Below, piece by piece: positions 17,182 to 26,206 of a DNA stretch of 64,000 bases; the first letter of the stretch is position 1, and each line of letters opens with the position of its first letter. The DNA comes from Paenibacillus alkalitolerans. Its GTDB lineage: Bacteria; Bacillota; Bacilli; Paenibacillales; YIM-B00363. The notes beneath the pieces are model-generated. The model made no database searches. It saw only the letters and a program-made list of their open reading frames with translations, and had not been told where the DNA came from. A program made the translations under genes and the position numbers. The stretch covers positions 62,001-126,000 of the forward strand of contig NZ_JAEMXM010000003.1 of assembly GCF_016482785.1 (NCBI RefSeq). The letters run 5' to 3'.

Positions 17182-17313
17182 TGTTGTGTCCTCCTAAACC
17201 TTAAAGGCGTTTTTTTGCTCTTGGTAGTAAATAGTTAGTATCCTAATACATGATAAAAACTTATGTTTTTTATGACCGTGCCTGATTCGTGTCATTACTC
17301 CTACAAAATAATA

Positions 17314-17343
17314 AAAGTATTCAGTCTAGTGACCGAATACTTT
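17314..17343. terminator. Symmetrical hairpin in the disrupted ABC region
   Basis: AAAGTATTC and GAATACTTT form a nine-base-pair stem with a further GTC/GAC pairing inside. On the minus strand it is followed by an AT-rich T-run, so it could act as a terminator in either direction. The rest of 17182-17560 shows a weaker ATAAAAAC/GTTTTTTAT hairpin near 17250 and no gene that can be supported. Confidence 0.45.
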
Positions 17344-17559
17344 GCCCAGGCGTACGGCTATGATAATATGCGCTCCCTCGTGGTACTCCACGTTTACGCC
17401 AGTCACACATACCAGGTTATTCGCAGTTAATTTACCACAAATTTCTGACTATTTCAATAATTATTTGAGGATCGGCTATTTGGATATATGGAGATCACGA
17501 AATACCTTACGACTGTCCAAGACTCAGGCAAGCAGATCGGCAATGGAAGACCAGACAAA

Positions 17560-17949
17560 TTCATTCCTTCACGTCCTGAAGGTTCAGATACACCTTTAGC
17601 TAAACGGGGAGTGAAGCTGTCCGGCGGGCAAAAGCAGAGAATTGCGATTGCTCGCGCCCTGCTTCGGGATGCGCCTATACTGCTGCTTGACGAAGCAACC
17701 GCGGCTTTGGACAACGAGTCGGAAAAGCTGGTCCAAAGCGCGCTGGAGAAACTTATGGCAGGGCGGACCACATTTGTCATTGCGCATCGATTGTCAACAA
17801 TCCGGCGGGCCGATTGTATCATCGTAATGGATAACGGGCGGTTAGTGGAAGCGGGTACGCATGATGAATTATTATCCAGGCGGGAGCTGTACAGCCGCCT
17901 GTACAACTTGCAGTTTAAACCGGCGCAGGATCAACTTGATGTTGTTTAA
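17560..17949 (+). pseudogene. ABC exporter, C-terminal ATPase fragment
   Basis: The reading resumes near a [12 protein letters not shown] block and continues through signature [16 protein letters not shown], Walker [14 protein letters not shown] and switch [11 protein letters not shown] to the natural end. Walker A is missing. It is in all likelihood the tail of the gene whose head is at 15895-16466. Confidence 0.85.
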
Positions 17950-17955
17950 ACTCCT

Positions 17956-18843
17956 CTACCGAACCTCAGTGCGGAGCATCTGGACGAAACGTTCGGCCGC
18001 AAGCGGCAGATCCATGCCGCGGCGGACAGCGAGGCCGATGCTCCGAGGGGGGAGCGCTTCTTGCAGCCGAAGCTCGATAAGCTTGCCGCTCCGGAGCTGC
18101 TCCTTCACGAAGGAGCGGGTAATGAAAGCAGCTCCGTAGTTCAGGCCCGCGAACTCCGCGAGAAGGTCGACGCTTCCCAGTTCTATATCCGGCTTGACGA
18201 TAAGACTTCTTGCGGCGAACCACTGCTCGACGAAAACCCGCGTCCTGCTTCCAGGAGACATCATCAGCAGAGGCAGTCCCGCCAGCTCCCTCGCCGATAA
18301 AGGACGATTTGCCAGCTCCAGATAGGCCTCTCCAACGACAAAGCAATCCTCTAACACCGCTAGAGTCTGTATATCCAGCTGAGAGTCGTCAAGCGGCATG
18401 TGCACGATGGCGCAGTCGATCCCGCCTTCTTTCAGGCGCTGCGCAATCTCGGGCGATTTGCCATGTGAAAGACGGATACGGATGCCGGGGTACTCGGCAT
18501 GAAATAAGTTCAAATACGGCAGCAAAAGATGCTTGATCAACGAATCGCTCGCACCGATTCGAATTTCTCCAGCGGTTAACCGCTTCAAGTTGTATACATG
18601 GTTCTGACCGGCATCCAATAGAGAGAAAGATTGTTCCACATACGAAAGCAGCGCGCGCCCTTCCTCCGTCAATTCCACTCCTTTCGACAACCGGTGAAAC
18701 AGCTTGACTCCCAACGCTTCTTCCATCTGCTTAATCGCATAACTTACCGATGGCTGCGTAATATGCAGCTCTTGCGCCGCTTTCGTCAAATTCCCGTTAC
18801 GGGCGGTTTGCAAAAATATGCGGTACCATTCAAGGTTTATCAT
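17956..18843 (-). CDS. LysR family transcriptional regulator
   Basis: A 295-residue LTTR: N-terminal HTH (FLQTARNGNLTKAAQELHIT, then QPSVSYAIKQMEEALGVKLF) and an effector-binding domain from about residue 90. It is divergent from aroA-aroC with a 109-base gap that contains a classic ATAGA-N5-TCTAT box next to its own start. Control of the adjacent shikimate genes and of itself is inferred from this layout. The co-inducer is unknown. Confidence 0.93.
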   Translation of the reverse strand: MINLEWYRIFLQTARNGNLTKAAQELHITQPSVSYAIKQMEEALGVKLFHRLSKGVELTEEGRALLSYVEQSFSLLDAGQNHVYNLKRLTAGEIRIGASDSLIKHLLLPYLNLFHAEYPGIRIRLSHGKSPEIAQRLKEGGIDCAIVHMPLDDSQLDIQTLAVLEDCFVVGEAYLELANRPLSARELAGLPLLMMSPGSRTRVFVEQWFAARSLIVKPDIELGSVDLLAEFAGLNYGAAFITRSFVKEQLRSGKLIELRLQEALPPRSIGLAVRRGMDLPLAAERFVQMLRTEVR

Positions 18844-18848
18844 ATGAT

Positions 18849-18887
18849 ATAGAACACCTCTATAACAAGATTAAAAAATCGCGATTT
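18849..18887. promoter_or_regulatory. LysR-type box and second palindrome before aroA
   Basis: ATAGA-ACACC-TCTAT at 18849-18863 is a 15-bp dyad of the T-N11-A class bound by LTTRs. A second perfect palindrome, AAATCGCGATTT, lies at 18876-18887. Both fall between the divergent lysR and aroA genes, where recognition and activation half-sites would be expected. Confidence 0.6.
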
Positions 18888-18952
18888 CACTTATTTCAAC
18901 ACTCTCATTATAATCGGGGTAAATCCATCGATCAAACGGAGTGATGAATAAA

Positions 18953-20308
18953 GTGGAACCCATACAGCACACACCGGATAAAGAGGCACGCTCTCCTTGG
19001 GCAGCGAACACCGATAAATTACTTTTGAAAATCAATCCGCCAAGAACGCCGGTACAAGGCACGATCCGGCTGCCTGGCAGCAAAAGCTTGACGAACCGCG
19101 CGTTGATCATTGCTGCATTAGCGGAGGGGACGTCGCGGATAGAGGGGATTTTGAAAAGCGACGATTCTTATTGGTGCATTGACAGTTTAACGAGGCTTGG
19201 CGTTAAGGTGGACATCGAGGGGGAGACTGCGCATGTTGAAGGCTGCGGAGGCTCTTGGCCGAACCGGTCGGGTGAATTATACGCCGGCGCCGCCGGTACG
19301 GTTGCGCGCTTTCTGCCAGGGGCTCTGGCGGCAGGAACAGGCAATTGGACAGTCAGAGGAAGTAAGCGCCTAAGCGAAAGACCGCTGGCTCCATTGCTCG
19401 ATGCGCTGTCGAAGCTCGGCGCGCAAATTACGAGGAAGGAAGCGGGGCGGAGCCTGCCATTTACAATGGAAGCGAAAGGGCTTAAAGGAGGAGAAGCAGT
19501 GCTGCCGGGCTCCGCCTCAAGCCAGTTTATCAGCGGGTTGCTGCTGGCCGCACCTTACGCGAAAGATCCGGTTACCGTGCGCATTGACGGTGAAGTCGTG
19601 CAGCGGGATTATGTGGGGATGACGATCGATATGATGGGCGCGTTCGGTATTGCCCCGAGAGTATCTGACAACGGTCAAAGCATTATCGTCCCGACAGGGA
19701 AGTATCAAGCCCGATCGATCGCGCTCGAGCCGGATGTTTCCACTTGCTGCTACTTCTTGGCGGCCGCCGCCCTGACGGGCGGGAGTATACGGATCGAAGG
19801 AATTTCCGCCCCAACAACCCGCCAACCGGATATTGAAATCTTGGACGTGCTCGAACGTATGGGGTGTACCGTCAATCGAGGGGAAAATTATGTCGAGGTG
19901 CAGGGAGTAAACATGCGGTTAAAGGGCGGCTTAACAATTAATATGAACAGGTGGTCCGACCAGACACTGACCATAGCCGCTATGGCTGCGTTCGCGGACG
20001 GTCCGGTTACGCTGACGGATGCCGAGCATATCAGGCATCATGAATGCGACCGGATCGCCGCCATCTGCATGGAGCTTCGGAAGCTTGGCATCCGCGCAGA
20101 CGAACATCATGACGGGTTAACCGTTTACCCGGGCCAACCGGCGCCGGCACTGCTGGATTCCCATGACGACCACCGCATGGCAATGGCGCTTTCTTTAATC
20201 GGCCTGAAGTCCGAAGGTATCCGCATTATGGATCCGGGCTGCGTATCCAAGACGTGTCCGGACTATTTCGAGCGGATGTCCGCGCTGGGGGTACAAATCG
20301 AATACTGA
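18953..20308 (+). CDS. aroA: EPSP synthase (3-phosphoshikimate 1-carboxyvinyltransferase)
   Basis: About 451 residues from a GTG at 18953; the ATG at 18944 is only two bases from GGAG. It joins PEP to shikimate 3-phosphate. Substrate residues are present: PGSKSLTNRALI, SKRLSERP, SASSQFISGLLL, the catalytic Asp in RWSDQTLTIAA, DDHRMAMALSL and SKTCPDYF. The PEP loop reads AGAAGTVARFL instead of the usual NAGTAMRPL/NSGTTMRLL, with Phe where Pro101 of the E. coli enzyme stands, and HHECDR replaces KETDR. It is therefore an atypical EPSPS and may be a second copy under LysR control. Confidence 0.93.
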   Translation: MEPIQHTPDKEARSPWAANTDKLLLKINPPRTPVQGTIRLPGSKSLTNRALIIAALAEGTSRIEGILKSDDSYWCIDSLTRLGVKVDIEGETAHVEGCGGSWPNRSGELYAGAAGTVARFLPGALAAGTGNWTVRGSKRLSERPLAPLLDALSKLGAQITRKEAGRSLPFTMEAKGLKGGEAVLPGSASSQFISGLLLAAPYAKDPVTVRIDGEVVQRDYVGMTIDMMGAFGIAPRVSDNGQSIIVPTGKYQARSIALEPDVSTCCYFLAAAALTGGSIRIEGISAPTTRQPDIEILDVLERMGCTVNRGENYVEVQGVNMRLKGGLTINMNRWSDQTLTIAAMAAFADGPVTLTDAEHIRHHECDRIAAICMELRKLGIRADEHHDGLTVYPGQPAPALLDSHDDHRMAMALSLIGLKSEGIRIMDPGCVSKTCPDYFERMSALGVQIEY

Positions 20309-20334
20309 GCGGAGCAGGAGGTTTAACAAACACA

Positions 20335-21390
20335 ATGGCAGGAAATACATTCGGTGAAGCATTCAAGATTACGACCTTCGGCGAATCGCACGGAGCGGCG
20401 GTCGGTGTCATCGTGGACGGAGTGACGCCAGGAGTCGAAATTAGCGAACAGTACATTCAGATTCAGATGGACCGGAGAAAACCGGGTCAATCCTCCGTCA
20501 CTTCGCCGCGCAAGGAGCATGACGTCGTCCATATTCTTTCGGGAGTGTTTGAGGGAAAAACTACGGGTACGCCGCTTTTTGTAATATTGCATAATCACGA
20601 TATGAGGCCGGAAGCGTACAGCGAGATCCAACATAGTTTTCGCCCTGGACATGCGGATTTTACGTATTTACAGAAGTACGGGATCCGCGACCATCGGGGC
20701 AGCGGAAGGGCATCCGGGAGAGAGACGGCGGGCAGAGTGGCGGGAGGCGCTGTCGCCCGTAAGCTGTTGGAGAGAAGAGGCGTGCAGGTACTGGCATATA
20801 CGAAAGAAATCGGGGGAATTTCATGCAGGACTCTCGATGAGCAAGCGATCGAGCAAAATGCTGTCCGCGCATGCGACCCTGACGCCGCAACCGAAATGAT
20901 CAAGAGGGTGGAGCAATTGGCGGCGGCCGGCGACAGCTGCGGAGGCGTCGTGGAGTGCCGAGTCCGCGGAGTTATTCCGGGTCTTGGCGAGCCGGTATTC
21001 GATAAATTGGATGCAGATCTGGCCAGGGCAATGCTTTCAATCGGCGCGGTGAAAGGCATAGAATTCGGCGCCGGTTTTGCCGCCGCTTCCATGCTTGGCA
21101 GCGAACACAACGACGAGATGAACTCCGCCGGATTTCTGAGCAACCATTCCGGAGGAATTATCGGAGGGATAAGCACCGGGCAGGAGATTATATTCCGGGT
21201 TGCAGTTAAGCCCACATCTTCTATATCCGTCCCACAGAGGACCGTTAGCATCAGCGGCGAAGAACGCCAAATCAAGACGGAAGGCAGGCACGATCCTTGT
21301 ATTTGCCCGAGAATCGTGCCGGTCGTCGAAGCGATGGCCTGTTTGGTGCTGGAGGATCAGTTCAAGCGGCAAGCCGCCATGTTGGGGTGA
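20335..21390 (+). CDS. aroC: Chorismate synthase
   Basis: A 351-residue FMN-dependent enzyme that converts EPSP to chorismate. The family motifs GESHGAAVGVIVDG at the start, RPGHADFTYLQKYGIRDHRGSGRASGRETAGR in two parts, and FLSNHSGGIIGGISTG near residue 265 are all present, and the end RHDPCICPRIVPVVEAM is typical. The ATG at 20335 begins MAGNTFGEAFKI. It follows aroA by 26 bases, so the two last shikimate steps share a transcript. Confidence 0.96.
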   Translation: MAGNTFGEAFKITTFGESHGAAVGVIVDGVTPGVEISEQYIQIQMDRRKPGQSSVTSPRKEHDVVHILSGVFEGKTTGTPLFVILHNHDMRPEAYSEIQHSFRPGHADFTYLQKYGIRDHRGSGRASGRETAGRVAGGAVARKLLERRGVQVLAYTKEIGGISCRTLDEQAIEQNAVRACDPDAATEMIKRVEQLAAAGDSCGGVVECRVRGVIPGLGEPVFDKLDADLARAMLSIGAVKGIEFGAGFAAASMLGSEHNDEMNSAGFLSNHSGGIIGGISTGQEIIFRVAVKPTSSISVPQRTVSISGEERQIKTEGRHDPCICPRIVPVVEAMACLVLEDQFKRQAAMLG

Positions 21391-21456
21391 TCGTTTACGC
21401 GGTGAATTCGTTCTCGTTGGCATCGTCATCGAAAGCGCCGCGTGATTCACCTTCAT

Positions 21457-21759
21457 TTAATTTCTGAGTTCAAGCTCTTCCACCCGGTTAATTGTTTCAT
21501 CAAGCGATCGTTCCAAGCCTTCGTTGCGCCTTTCCAATCGCCTGAAATTGGTGTTTGTTTCTTTGCGGAAAGCGTACATCTCGTCTCTAAAAGAGTACAT
21601 CTCGTCTCTAAAAGAGTACATCTCGTCTCTGAAAGCGTGCATCTCTTTTTTAAACTCCTTCAGATCTTGTGATAATTCCTCAATTTTTGCATTGTTACCC
21701 GCCTGCATTTGAATCAATTGTGAGACCATTTCATGTATCTGGTTCAGTTGTTCACTCAC
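21457..21759 (-). CDS. Coiled-coil protein with heptad repeats
   Basis: About 100 residues from a GTG at 21759 (site AGGGTGGGG). The middle is a run of perfect seven-residue units (FRDEMYS, FRDEMYS, FRDEMYA) inside a long helix, and the C-terminal half (RRLERRNEGLERSLDETINRVEELE in two segments) continues the coiled coil. No domain is recognised. Small proteins of this kind are common in Bacillaceae and related groups and have no fixed function. Confidence 0.65.
   Translation of the reverse strand: MSEQLNQIHEMVSQLIQMQAGNNAKIEELSQDLKEFKKEMHAFRDEMYSFRDEMYSFRDEMYAFRKETNTNFRRLERRNEGLERSLDETINRVEELELRN
21579..21645. repeat. 21-bp tandem repeat inside the coiled-coil gene
   Basis: Three near-identical 21-bp copies with core GTACATCTCGTCTCTAAAAG, each coding one FRDEMYx heptad on the minus strand, followed by a diverged copy. 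Identity at DNA level points to recent slippage. Confidence 0.8.
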
Positions 21760-22011
21760 CGTTCGATCCCCACCCTTACAATTAGAATACGACTGGTGCA
21801 TTACTAAATCGAATGTTTCGCGTAATATTTAGTATAGCATAATTATGGGCGAACGTACATTCCTATCTTAAGCGTAATATGCATCAACATTCCGTTTGGT
21901 GCCGATATAACCTTTGCTTGCAAAAGCTTGCTTATCATTTCGGGCGGTGAGAGAATGGAAGGGACACAGTATTGCGGACTGCACAACTCACCTCCCGAAG
22001 GAGCGCAAGCA

Positions 22012-22500
22012 ATGAAAAAGCCGCACCCGAACACCCGATCGGTATTGATCGTAAATCGAATAACGGCGCTGTCTATACAAACAGTAACACTCGTTGCCGT
22101 TTGTTTTGGCATCGACTATTGGAAATCCGGGTGGAATGTTTGGGGAACGTGGTTCCTCTGGGGCTTCATGCTTCTTGCGTTATATTTCATTTGCCGCTGC
22201 GTTGTAATCATCGTGGAATATCGGCATGCTTACTATTCGTTCAGCGAACAGCAGATTTATATCCAGAAAGGCGGCTGGAGCACGAGGATTGACTGTGTGC
22301 CGGTTAAGAAAGTTCAGCATATCGCCGTTTCGCAATCGTGGAGCTCCCGGCTTTTCTCGCTGTACAGTATCACTTTCTACACTGCGGGTTCAACGCATTG
22401 GATCGGATATATTGCCAAACCCGAAGCCGACGAAATCAAGCGTTGTGTGTTTGACGTAATTGAAAAGTACGAAGCAGAACGAGGTTTTCGACTTGCATAA
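22012..22500 (+). CDS. YdbS-like bacterial PH domain membrane protein
   Basis: A 162-residue protein from the ATG at 22012 (site GAAGGAGCG; an upstream ATG at 21955 lacks one). Two hydrophobic helices at about 25-70 precede a bacterial PH (bPH2) domain: YYSFSEQQIYIQKGGWSTR, VPVKKVQHIAVSQSW and LFSLYSITFYTAG. It overlaps the start of the larger YdbT-like gene. In B. subtilis the YdbS/YdbT pair has been linked to protection against amyloliquecidin-type bacteriocin stress. A membrane role is certain from the sequence; the function is inferred. Confidence 0.88.
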   Translation: MKKPHPNTRSVLIVNRITALSIQTVTLVAVCFGIDYWKSGWNVWGTWFLWGFMLLALYFICRCVVIIVEYRHAYYSFSEQQIYIQKGGWSTRIDCVPVKKVQHIAVSQSWSSRLFSLYSITFYTAGSTHWIGYIAKPEADEIKRCVFDVIEKYEAERGFRLA

Positions 22501-23950
22501 ATCCTTAATGAGAGATCACGTTATCGAATTGGTCTATGATAATTACAGGAGAATAAAGCATACGATCATCCCGATGGGATTTTCGGCCGTCGCCCTTGCA
22601 GGGTTTGGGTACGATACGATCGTATGGATTTTGGTCGTCCTCACTTGTACCTCTTCTGCAGCCTATTCCATTCTTAAGTGGCGGAACAAAACTTTCGATC
22701 TCACAAGCGAACGCATTATTGTTAGTGAAGGGGTGTTTTCAAAGCGTCAAAATGATATTCCTATTGCGAATGTCAGCGGTATCCGTATTCAAGATTCGAT
22801 CCTGAAGCGTCTTGTGGGAGTGAAGGAGCTGCAGATTGAAATCATCGGAGGAAATCAAGAATCTTTCGTTCTTTCCGCCGAGCAAATTCATTGGATTCAG
22901 CTGAACATATTTTCATCTATCCCGGCGCAAGAAACATCCCCTCCGTCCGGCAGTTCATTTCAGTTTGCTCACTATTTACTGCTTTCACTGCGAAAAAGCA
23001 TTTTCCTTCCGGCCCTTATCTCATCGTTTACGTTATTCGAGCTTGCTTTCCAGTATTTCTATAGAGACGGCGGCGATCGAAGGGGTGTTGCGGACATTTT
23101 GAACAAATATTCGAGTAGCTGGTGGCCGGAATCGTTACCGGCGATCATCGATGCGGCGGGCATTATTGTTGGAGTGACGATATTTCTTTCCGTACCGGCG
23201 TCCCTAGCGATCGCTTACCTCAAATATTCGAAATTCTCAGTTAAGCAAAAGACGAATCATCTGCAAGTTGTATCCGGACTTTTCTCGCGAAAGATTGTCA
23301 ACATCCCATACAGCCATATTCGTTCAGTACGGATTTGCTCTTCTTGGCTGGAGCTGCGGCTCGGATTTGTTCGGGTCTGCGCCGATACGGTAGGATTCGG
23401 GAAAAATTCCGAGGGGGCAACCGTCGAATTGTTTCCATTGATCCGCGCGGCTCGGTTAACGGACATTCTGAACATGTATTTGCCTGCATTTCAGTTTCCG
23501 GAGATTCGACATCGGGCGAAAGCAGGCAGTCTCGTCTATTATCTCGCAAACCGCGCAACCATTATTTCGGCCGCCTGCAGTATGTTTTTGACGATTATAT
23601 TCCCTTGGAGCGCCCTTGCATGGATCATCGTCGTTTATTTCGTGTTTGCTGGGTTTATGCGTCACCGGTACGCAGGGCTTACCTTTGAAGGTAAATATAT
23701 GGTTTTGTCACAGTGGCGCGCATTGATGAAAGAAACCGTCATTTTCCATATGCAGAGCGTGCAGTCCCTGATGTACAGCCAGACTTACTGGCAGCGCCGG
23801 GGAGAGTGCGCTACCTATACTTTTTCCGTGTATTCCGAACAGTTAACCGAATGTTACTCATGCAAGCACATGGATGGACGGTTGAAAAAAGACTGGTTGA
23901 AAGCCGGTGACAAAAATGTTACCTCAGACTCAAACTGTGAAACTTTCTGA
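22493..23950 (+). CDS. YdbT-like triple PH domain membrane protein
   Basis: About 485 residues from a TTG at 22493, placed after CGAGG and overlapping the previous stop codon by eight bases, so translation is coupled. Pairs of hydrophobic helices alternate with bPH2 domains, whose signatures are FDLTSERIIVSEGVFSKRQN (about 70), HLQVVSGLFSRKIVNIPYSH (about 255) and GLTFEGKYMVLSQ (about 405). Length matches YdbT. Forms an operon with the YdbS-like gene before and the LCP gene after. Confidence 0.88.
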   Translation: MHKSLMRDHVIELVYDNYRRIKHTIIPMGFSAVALAGFGYDTIVWILVVLTCTSSAAYSILKWRNKTFDLTSERIIVSEGVFSKRQNDIPIANVSGIRIQDSILKRLVGVKELQIEIIGGNQESFVLSAEQIHWIQLNIFSSIPAQETSPPSGSSFQFAHYLLLSLRKSIFLPALISSFTLFELAFQYFYRDGGDRRGVADILNKYSSSWWPESLPAIIDAAGIIVGVTIFLSVPASLAIAYLKYSKFSVKQKTNHLQVVSGLFSRKIVNIPYSHIRSVRICSSWLELRLGFVRVCADTVGFGKNSEGATVELFPLIRAARLTDILNMYLPAFQFPEIRHRAKAGSLVYYLANRATIISAACSMFLTIIFPWSALAWIIVVYFVFAGFMRHRYAGLTFEGKYMVLSQWRALMKETVIFHMQSVQSLMYSQTYWQRRGECATYTFSVYSEQLTECYSCKHMDGRLKKDWLKAGDKNVTSDSNCETF

Positions 23951-23967
23951 GCGGATATTGCGTTTTA

Positions 23968-24984
23968 ATGATGAATGAATGTTTTAGGAGGACTGCCAGT
24001 ATTTTTATACTCCAGAAGAAGAAGCTATTAATAATTTGTTCCGTCATTGTTGTTATGCTTGTGGCAGGGATCGCTTTTCGCAATGCTATCGCAGCATCGC
24101 TATTTCGCACCGTTGTAGCACCGAAAATTAACGAGGAGCTTGCCGAAACCTACGTACCGATTGTTGAAGAAGTTCAGCCCCCGGAAAAAGCGGTCAAACA
24201 AGAACCTTTTACATTTCTCATCCTTGGGGTCGACCAGCGCAATAAGGAAACAGGCAGATCGGACACAATGATATTCGGATTATTTAAGCCGGATACAAAT
24301 ATATTAAAACTTATTTCAATTCCAAGAGATTCTTATATTTTTCTGCCTGTGGAGGACTCTTACGATAAAGCAAGCCATGCTTTTGCATACGGCGGAGCGA
24401 ATAGTGCCGTCAGGGCGGTCGAGCATCTGCTTGATGAGCCGGTGGACTATTACATGTCTATTAATTTCCAAGGCGTGGTGCGGCTTATCGACAGCATCGG
24501 CGGCATAGAGCTGGATATTAGTAAGGATCTTGTTAACGATGATCCTTCGCATGAACATTTTGTAGTGAAAGCCAATCAAGATGTTTATTCAGGCGTTGAC
24601 GCATTGAACTTCTTACGGTTTAGAGAAGATGCCGGCGGCGATATTAGCCGTGCCTCAAGAAACCAGGAATTTGTTGAGGCGTTTGTCAAAAAAGCAGGCA
24701 GCTTAGATAACATAACGAAATTAAACGAACTCCTCACGATCGTCGGCGATAATCTGCAAACGAATATGCCTCCGTCACAGCTAACGGAGTTTATCGCCAG
24801 CTTTATCGAGAAAGAAGAAAAGAACATAGCGATCAACTCAGTCACGCTTAACGGTAAGGGTGCAAGGCTGGGAGACCAGAGACTATACTATTTAAAGCTG
24901 GATGAGACTCAATTAGAGGAGATTAAAAAGCAAATTGACAGCGATATGGGAAATGTTGTGGCAGCGGCAGCGGCTATCGATTGA
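23968..24984 (+). CDS. LytR-CpsA-Psr (LCP) family protein
   Basis: A cell-wall glycopolymer ligase of about 328-338 residues: one N-terminal membrane anchor (KLLIICSVIVVMLVAGIAF) and the LCP domain with FLILGVDQRNKETGRSDTM, SIPRDSYIFLP and LNFLRFREDAGGDISRASRN, which hold the Asp and Arg residues for Mg-pyrophosphate binding. Such enzymes attach teichoic acids or other polymers to peptidoglycan. The ATG codons at 23968/23971 have no site; a strong AGGAGG at 23986-23991 instead points to an in-frame ATT at 24001, an unusual start. Downstream partner of the PH pair. Confidence 0.93.
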   Translation: MMNECFRRTASIFILQKKKLLIICSVIVVMLVAGIAFRNAIAASLFRTVVAPKINEELAETYVPIVEEVQPPEKAVKQEPFTFLILGVDQRNKETGRSDTMIFGLFKPDTNILKLISIPRDSYIFLPVEDSYDKASHAFAYGGANSAVRAVEHLLDEPVDYYMSINFQGVVRLIDSIGGIELDISKDLVNDDPSHEHFVVKANQDVYSGVDALNFLRFREDAGGDISRASRNQEFVEAFVKKAGSLDNITKLNELLTIVGDNLQTNMPPSQLTEFIASFIEKEEKNIAINSVTLNGKGARLGDQRLYYLKLDETQLEEIKKQIDSDMGNVVAAAAAID

Positions 24985-25015
24985 CATGACCGAAAACTAG
25001 TCGGTGGAAGTATGC

Positions 25016-25570
25016 TTAACAATCAGGAAAGGCGACAATACGAGCATTGAAACTATAAACTTTATAATCTCCATTATTCGATGAAAACCTTAAAATATTC
25101 CGGTCTTCGGGCATGCCGTTGAAATAAGCGCCGATGCAGCCCGTCGTGCACTTGTGTCCGGAAATCAAAATATTCACTTGACTCGCGCCATATTCAGCTT
25201 CAAGCTCTTGCATGAAAGCAAAAACTCTTTTTACATAGCTTTGGGCGTCTTCAACGCCTCTATAAACTCGCGGATCCGGAATTCCTCCGGCCAACTTCGC
25301 TTCGCCTTTCATTAATCCGTCGGCTTCGCCTAAATCAAATACGTCGAGTCTCTCATCAATCGTCGCTTTCATGCCCGTTGCGATCTCTGCTGTTTGTACG
25401 GCTCTTTCTTGCGGAGAGGAAAATATATAGTCAAAATGTATGTCCATAAGTTTATCTCTTAAACTTTCCGCCTGCTTTATCCCATTCTCATTTAGCGGCA
25501 AACCCCGTCTCCCTTGTAGTCTTCCTTCTTTGTTCAAATCCGTTTGACCGTGCCTGATTACATAAATCAT
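25016..25570 (-). CDS. Histidine phosphatase superfamily protein
   Basis: A 184-residue phosphatase from the ATG at 25570 (site GGAGGTG). The catalytic motif YVIRHGQTDLNKEGRLQGR is at the N-terminus; SSPQERAVQTAEIA gives the second arginine, LDVFDLGEADGL the acid residue, and ISGHKCTTG the second histidine. It could be a phosphoglycerate mutase-like or broad phosphatase; substrate cannot be told. It stands alone, convergent with the LCP operon. Confidence 0.93.
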   Translation of the reverse strand: MIYVIRHGQTDLNKEGRLQGRRGLPLNENGIKQAESLRDKLMDIHFDYIFSSPQERAVQTAEIATGMKATIDERLDVFDLGEADGLMKGEAKLAGGIPDPRVYRGVEDAQSYVKRVFAFMQELEAEYGASQVNILISGHKCTTGCIGAYFNGMPEDRNILRFSSNNGDYKVYSFNARIVAFPDC

Positions 25571-25669
25571 TCGCCGCACCTCCGGTGTCATCAATCATAG
25601 TTAGTTTGAGTTTAACATTTTTTGGTTGTGGTATGATTGTGTAAAGTTGGATGTTGCGGAGGTTATTTT

Positions 25670-26206
25670 GTGGAAAGGTTTTTATATCATTATTTTGATG
25701 AATCAACCGGACCTTTTCGAAATTTATCCGAGTTAGAGCCGACAGAAGCTGAAGAAATTCTCAAAGAGATTCGAGACCGGAAAAAAGGATTCGCAAGCAA
25801 AAGATCCGAGGACTATTTGACAATTAGACGAAGTCTCGAAATAAAAGCCAGAGAGTTATTTATTTTAAAAGGCGGCAAGCCCGTCCGGAGCTATCCCCAT
25901 TATATGACTCTTGGACAATGTCCGTGGCTGCTAGAATGGTACGAGCGGGGGAAACAGGTTCGCATCCCGATTGAACAATTTCATCCGGATACTATCAGCT
26001 TCACATATGGGGACTTGTTTCCGACGATGAGGTACCAAGATGGGAGGATGTATCGAGATCAGGTTTACACTTTGGGTGAGATATATCGGGTGATCGAACA
26101 ATTCGGTTTGCCGCAAGAGTGGAATCCTCATGGAGATCTAGGCCCTGAGAGGTACATAGAAGCTCAAGTTTGGGATGATAAACCGTTGATAGGTTGTGAA
26201 CCATGA
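25670..26206 (+). CDS. Conserved protein of unknown function
   Basis: A 178-residue soluble protein from a GTG at 25670, eight bases after CGGAGG. It is charged and rich in aromatic residues (HYFDESTGPFRNLSEL, YPHYMTLGQCPWLLEWY, DLFPTMRYQDGRMYRDQVY). No catalytic motif or membrane segment is visible and I do not recognise the family. Its last codon overlaps the ATG of the AraC-GyrI gene by four bases (ATGA), so it is translationally coupled to that regulator and may share its ligand or target. Confidence 0.75.
   Translation: MERFLYHYFDESTGPFRNLSELEPTEAEEILKEIRDRKKGFASKRSEDYLTIRRSLEIKARELFILKGGKPVRSYPHYMTLGQCPWLLEWYERGKQVRIPIEQFHPDTISFTYGDLFPTMRYQDGRMYRDQVYTLGEIYRVIEQFGLPQEWNPHGDLGPERYIEAQVWDDKPLIGCEP

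Noticed and set aside
17342-17599. 85-residue ORF before the ABC tail
   Set aside because: No ribosome site, no protein-like features, and it runs into the ABC tail in the wrong frame; the region is a breakpoint.
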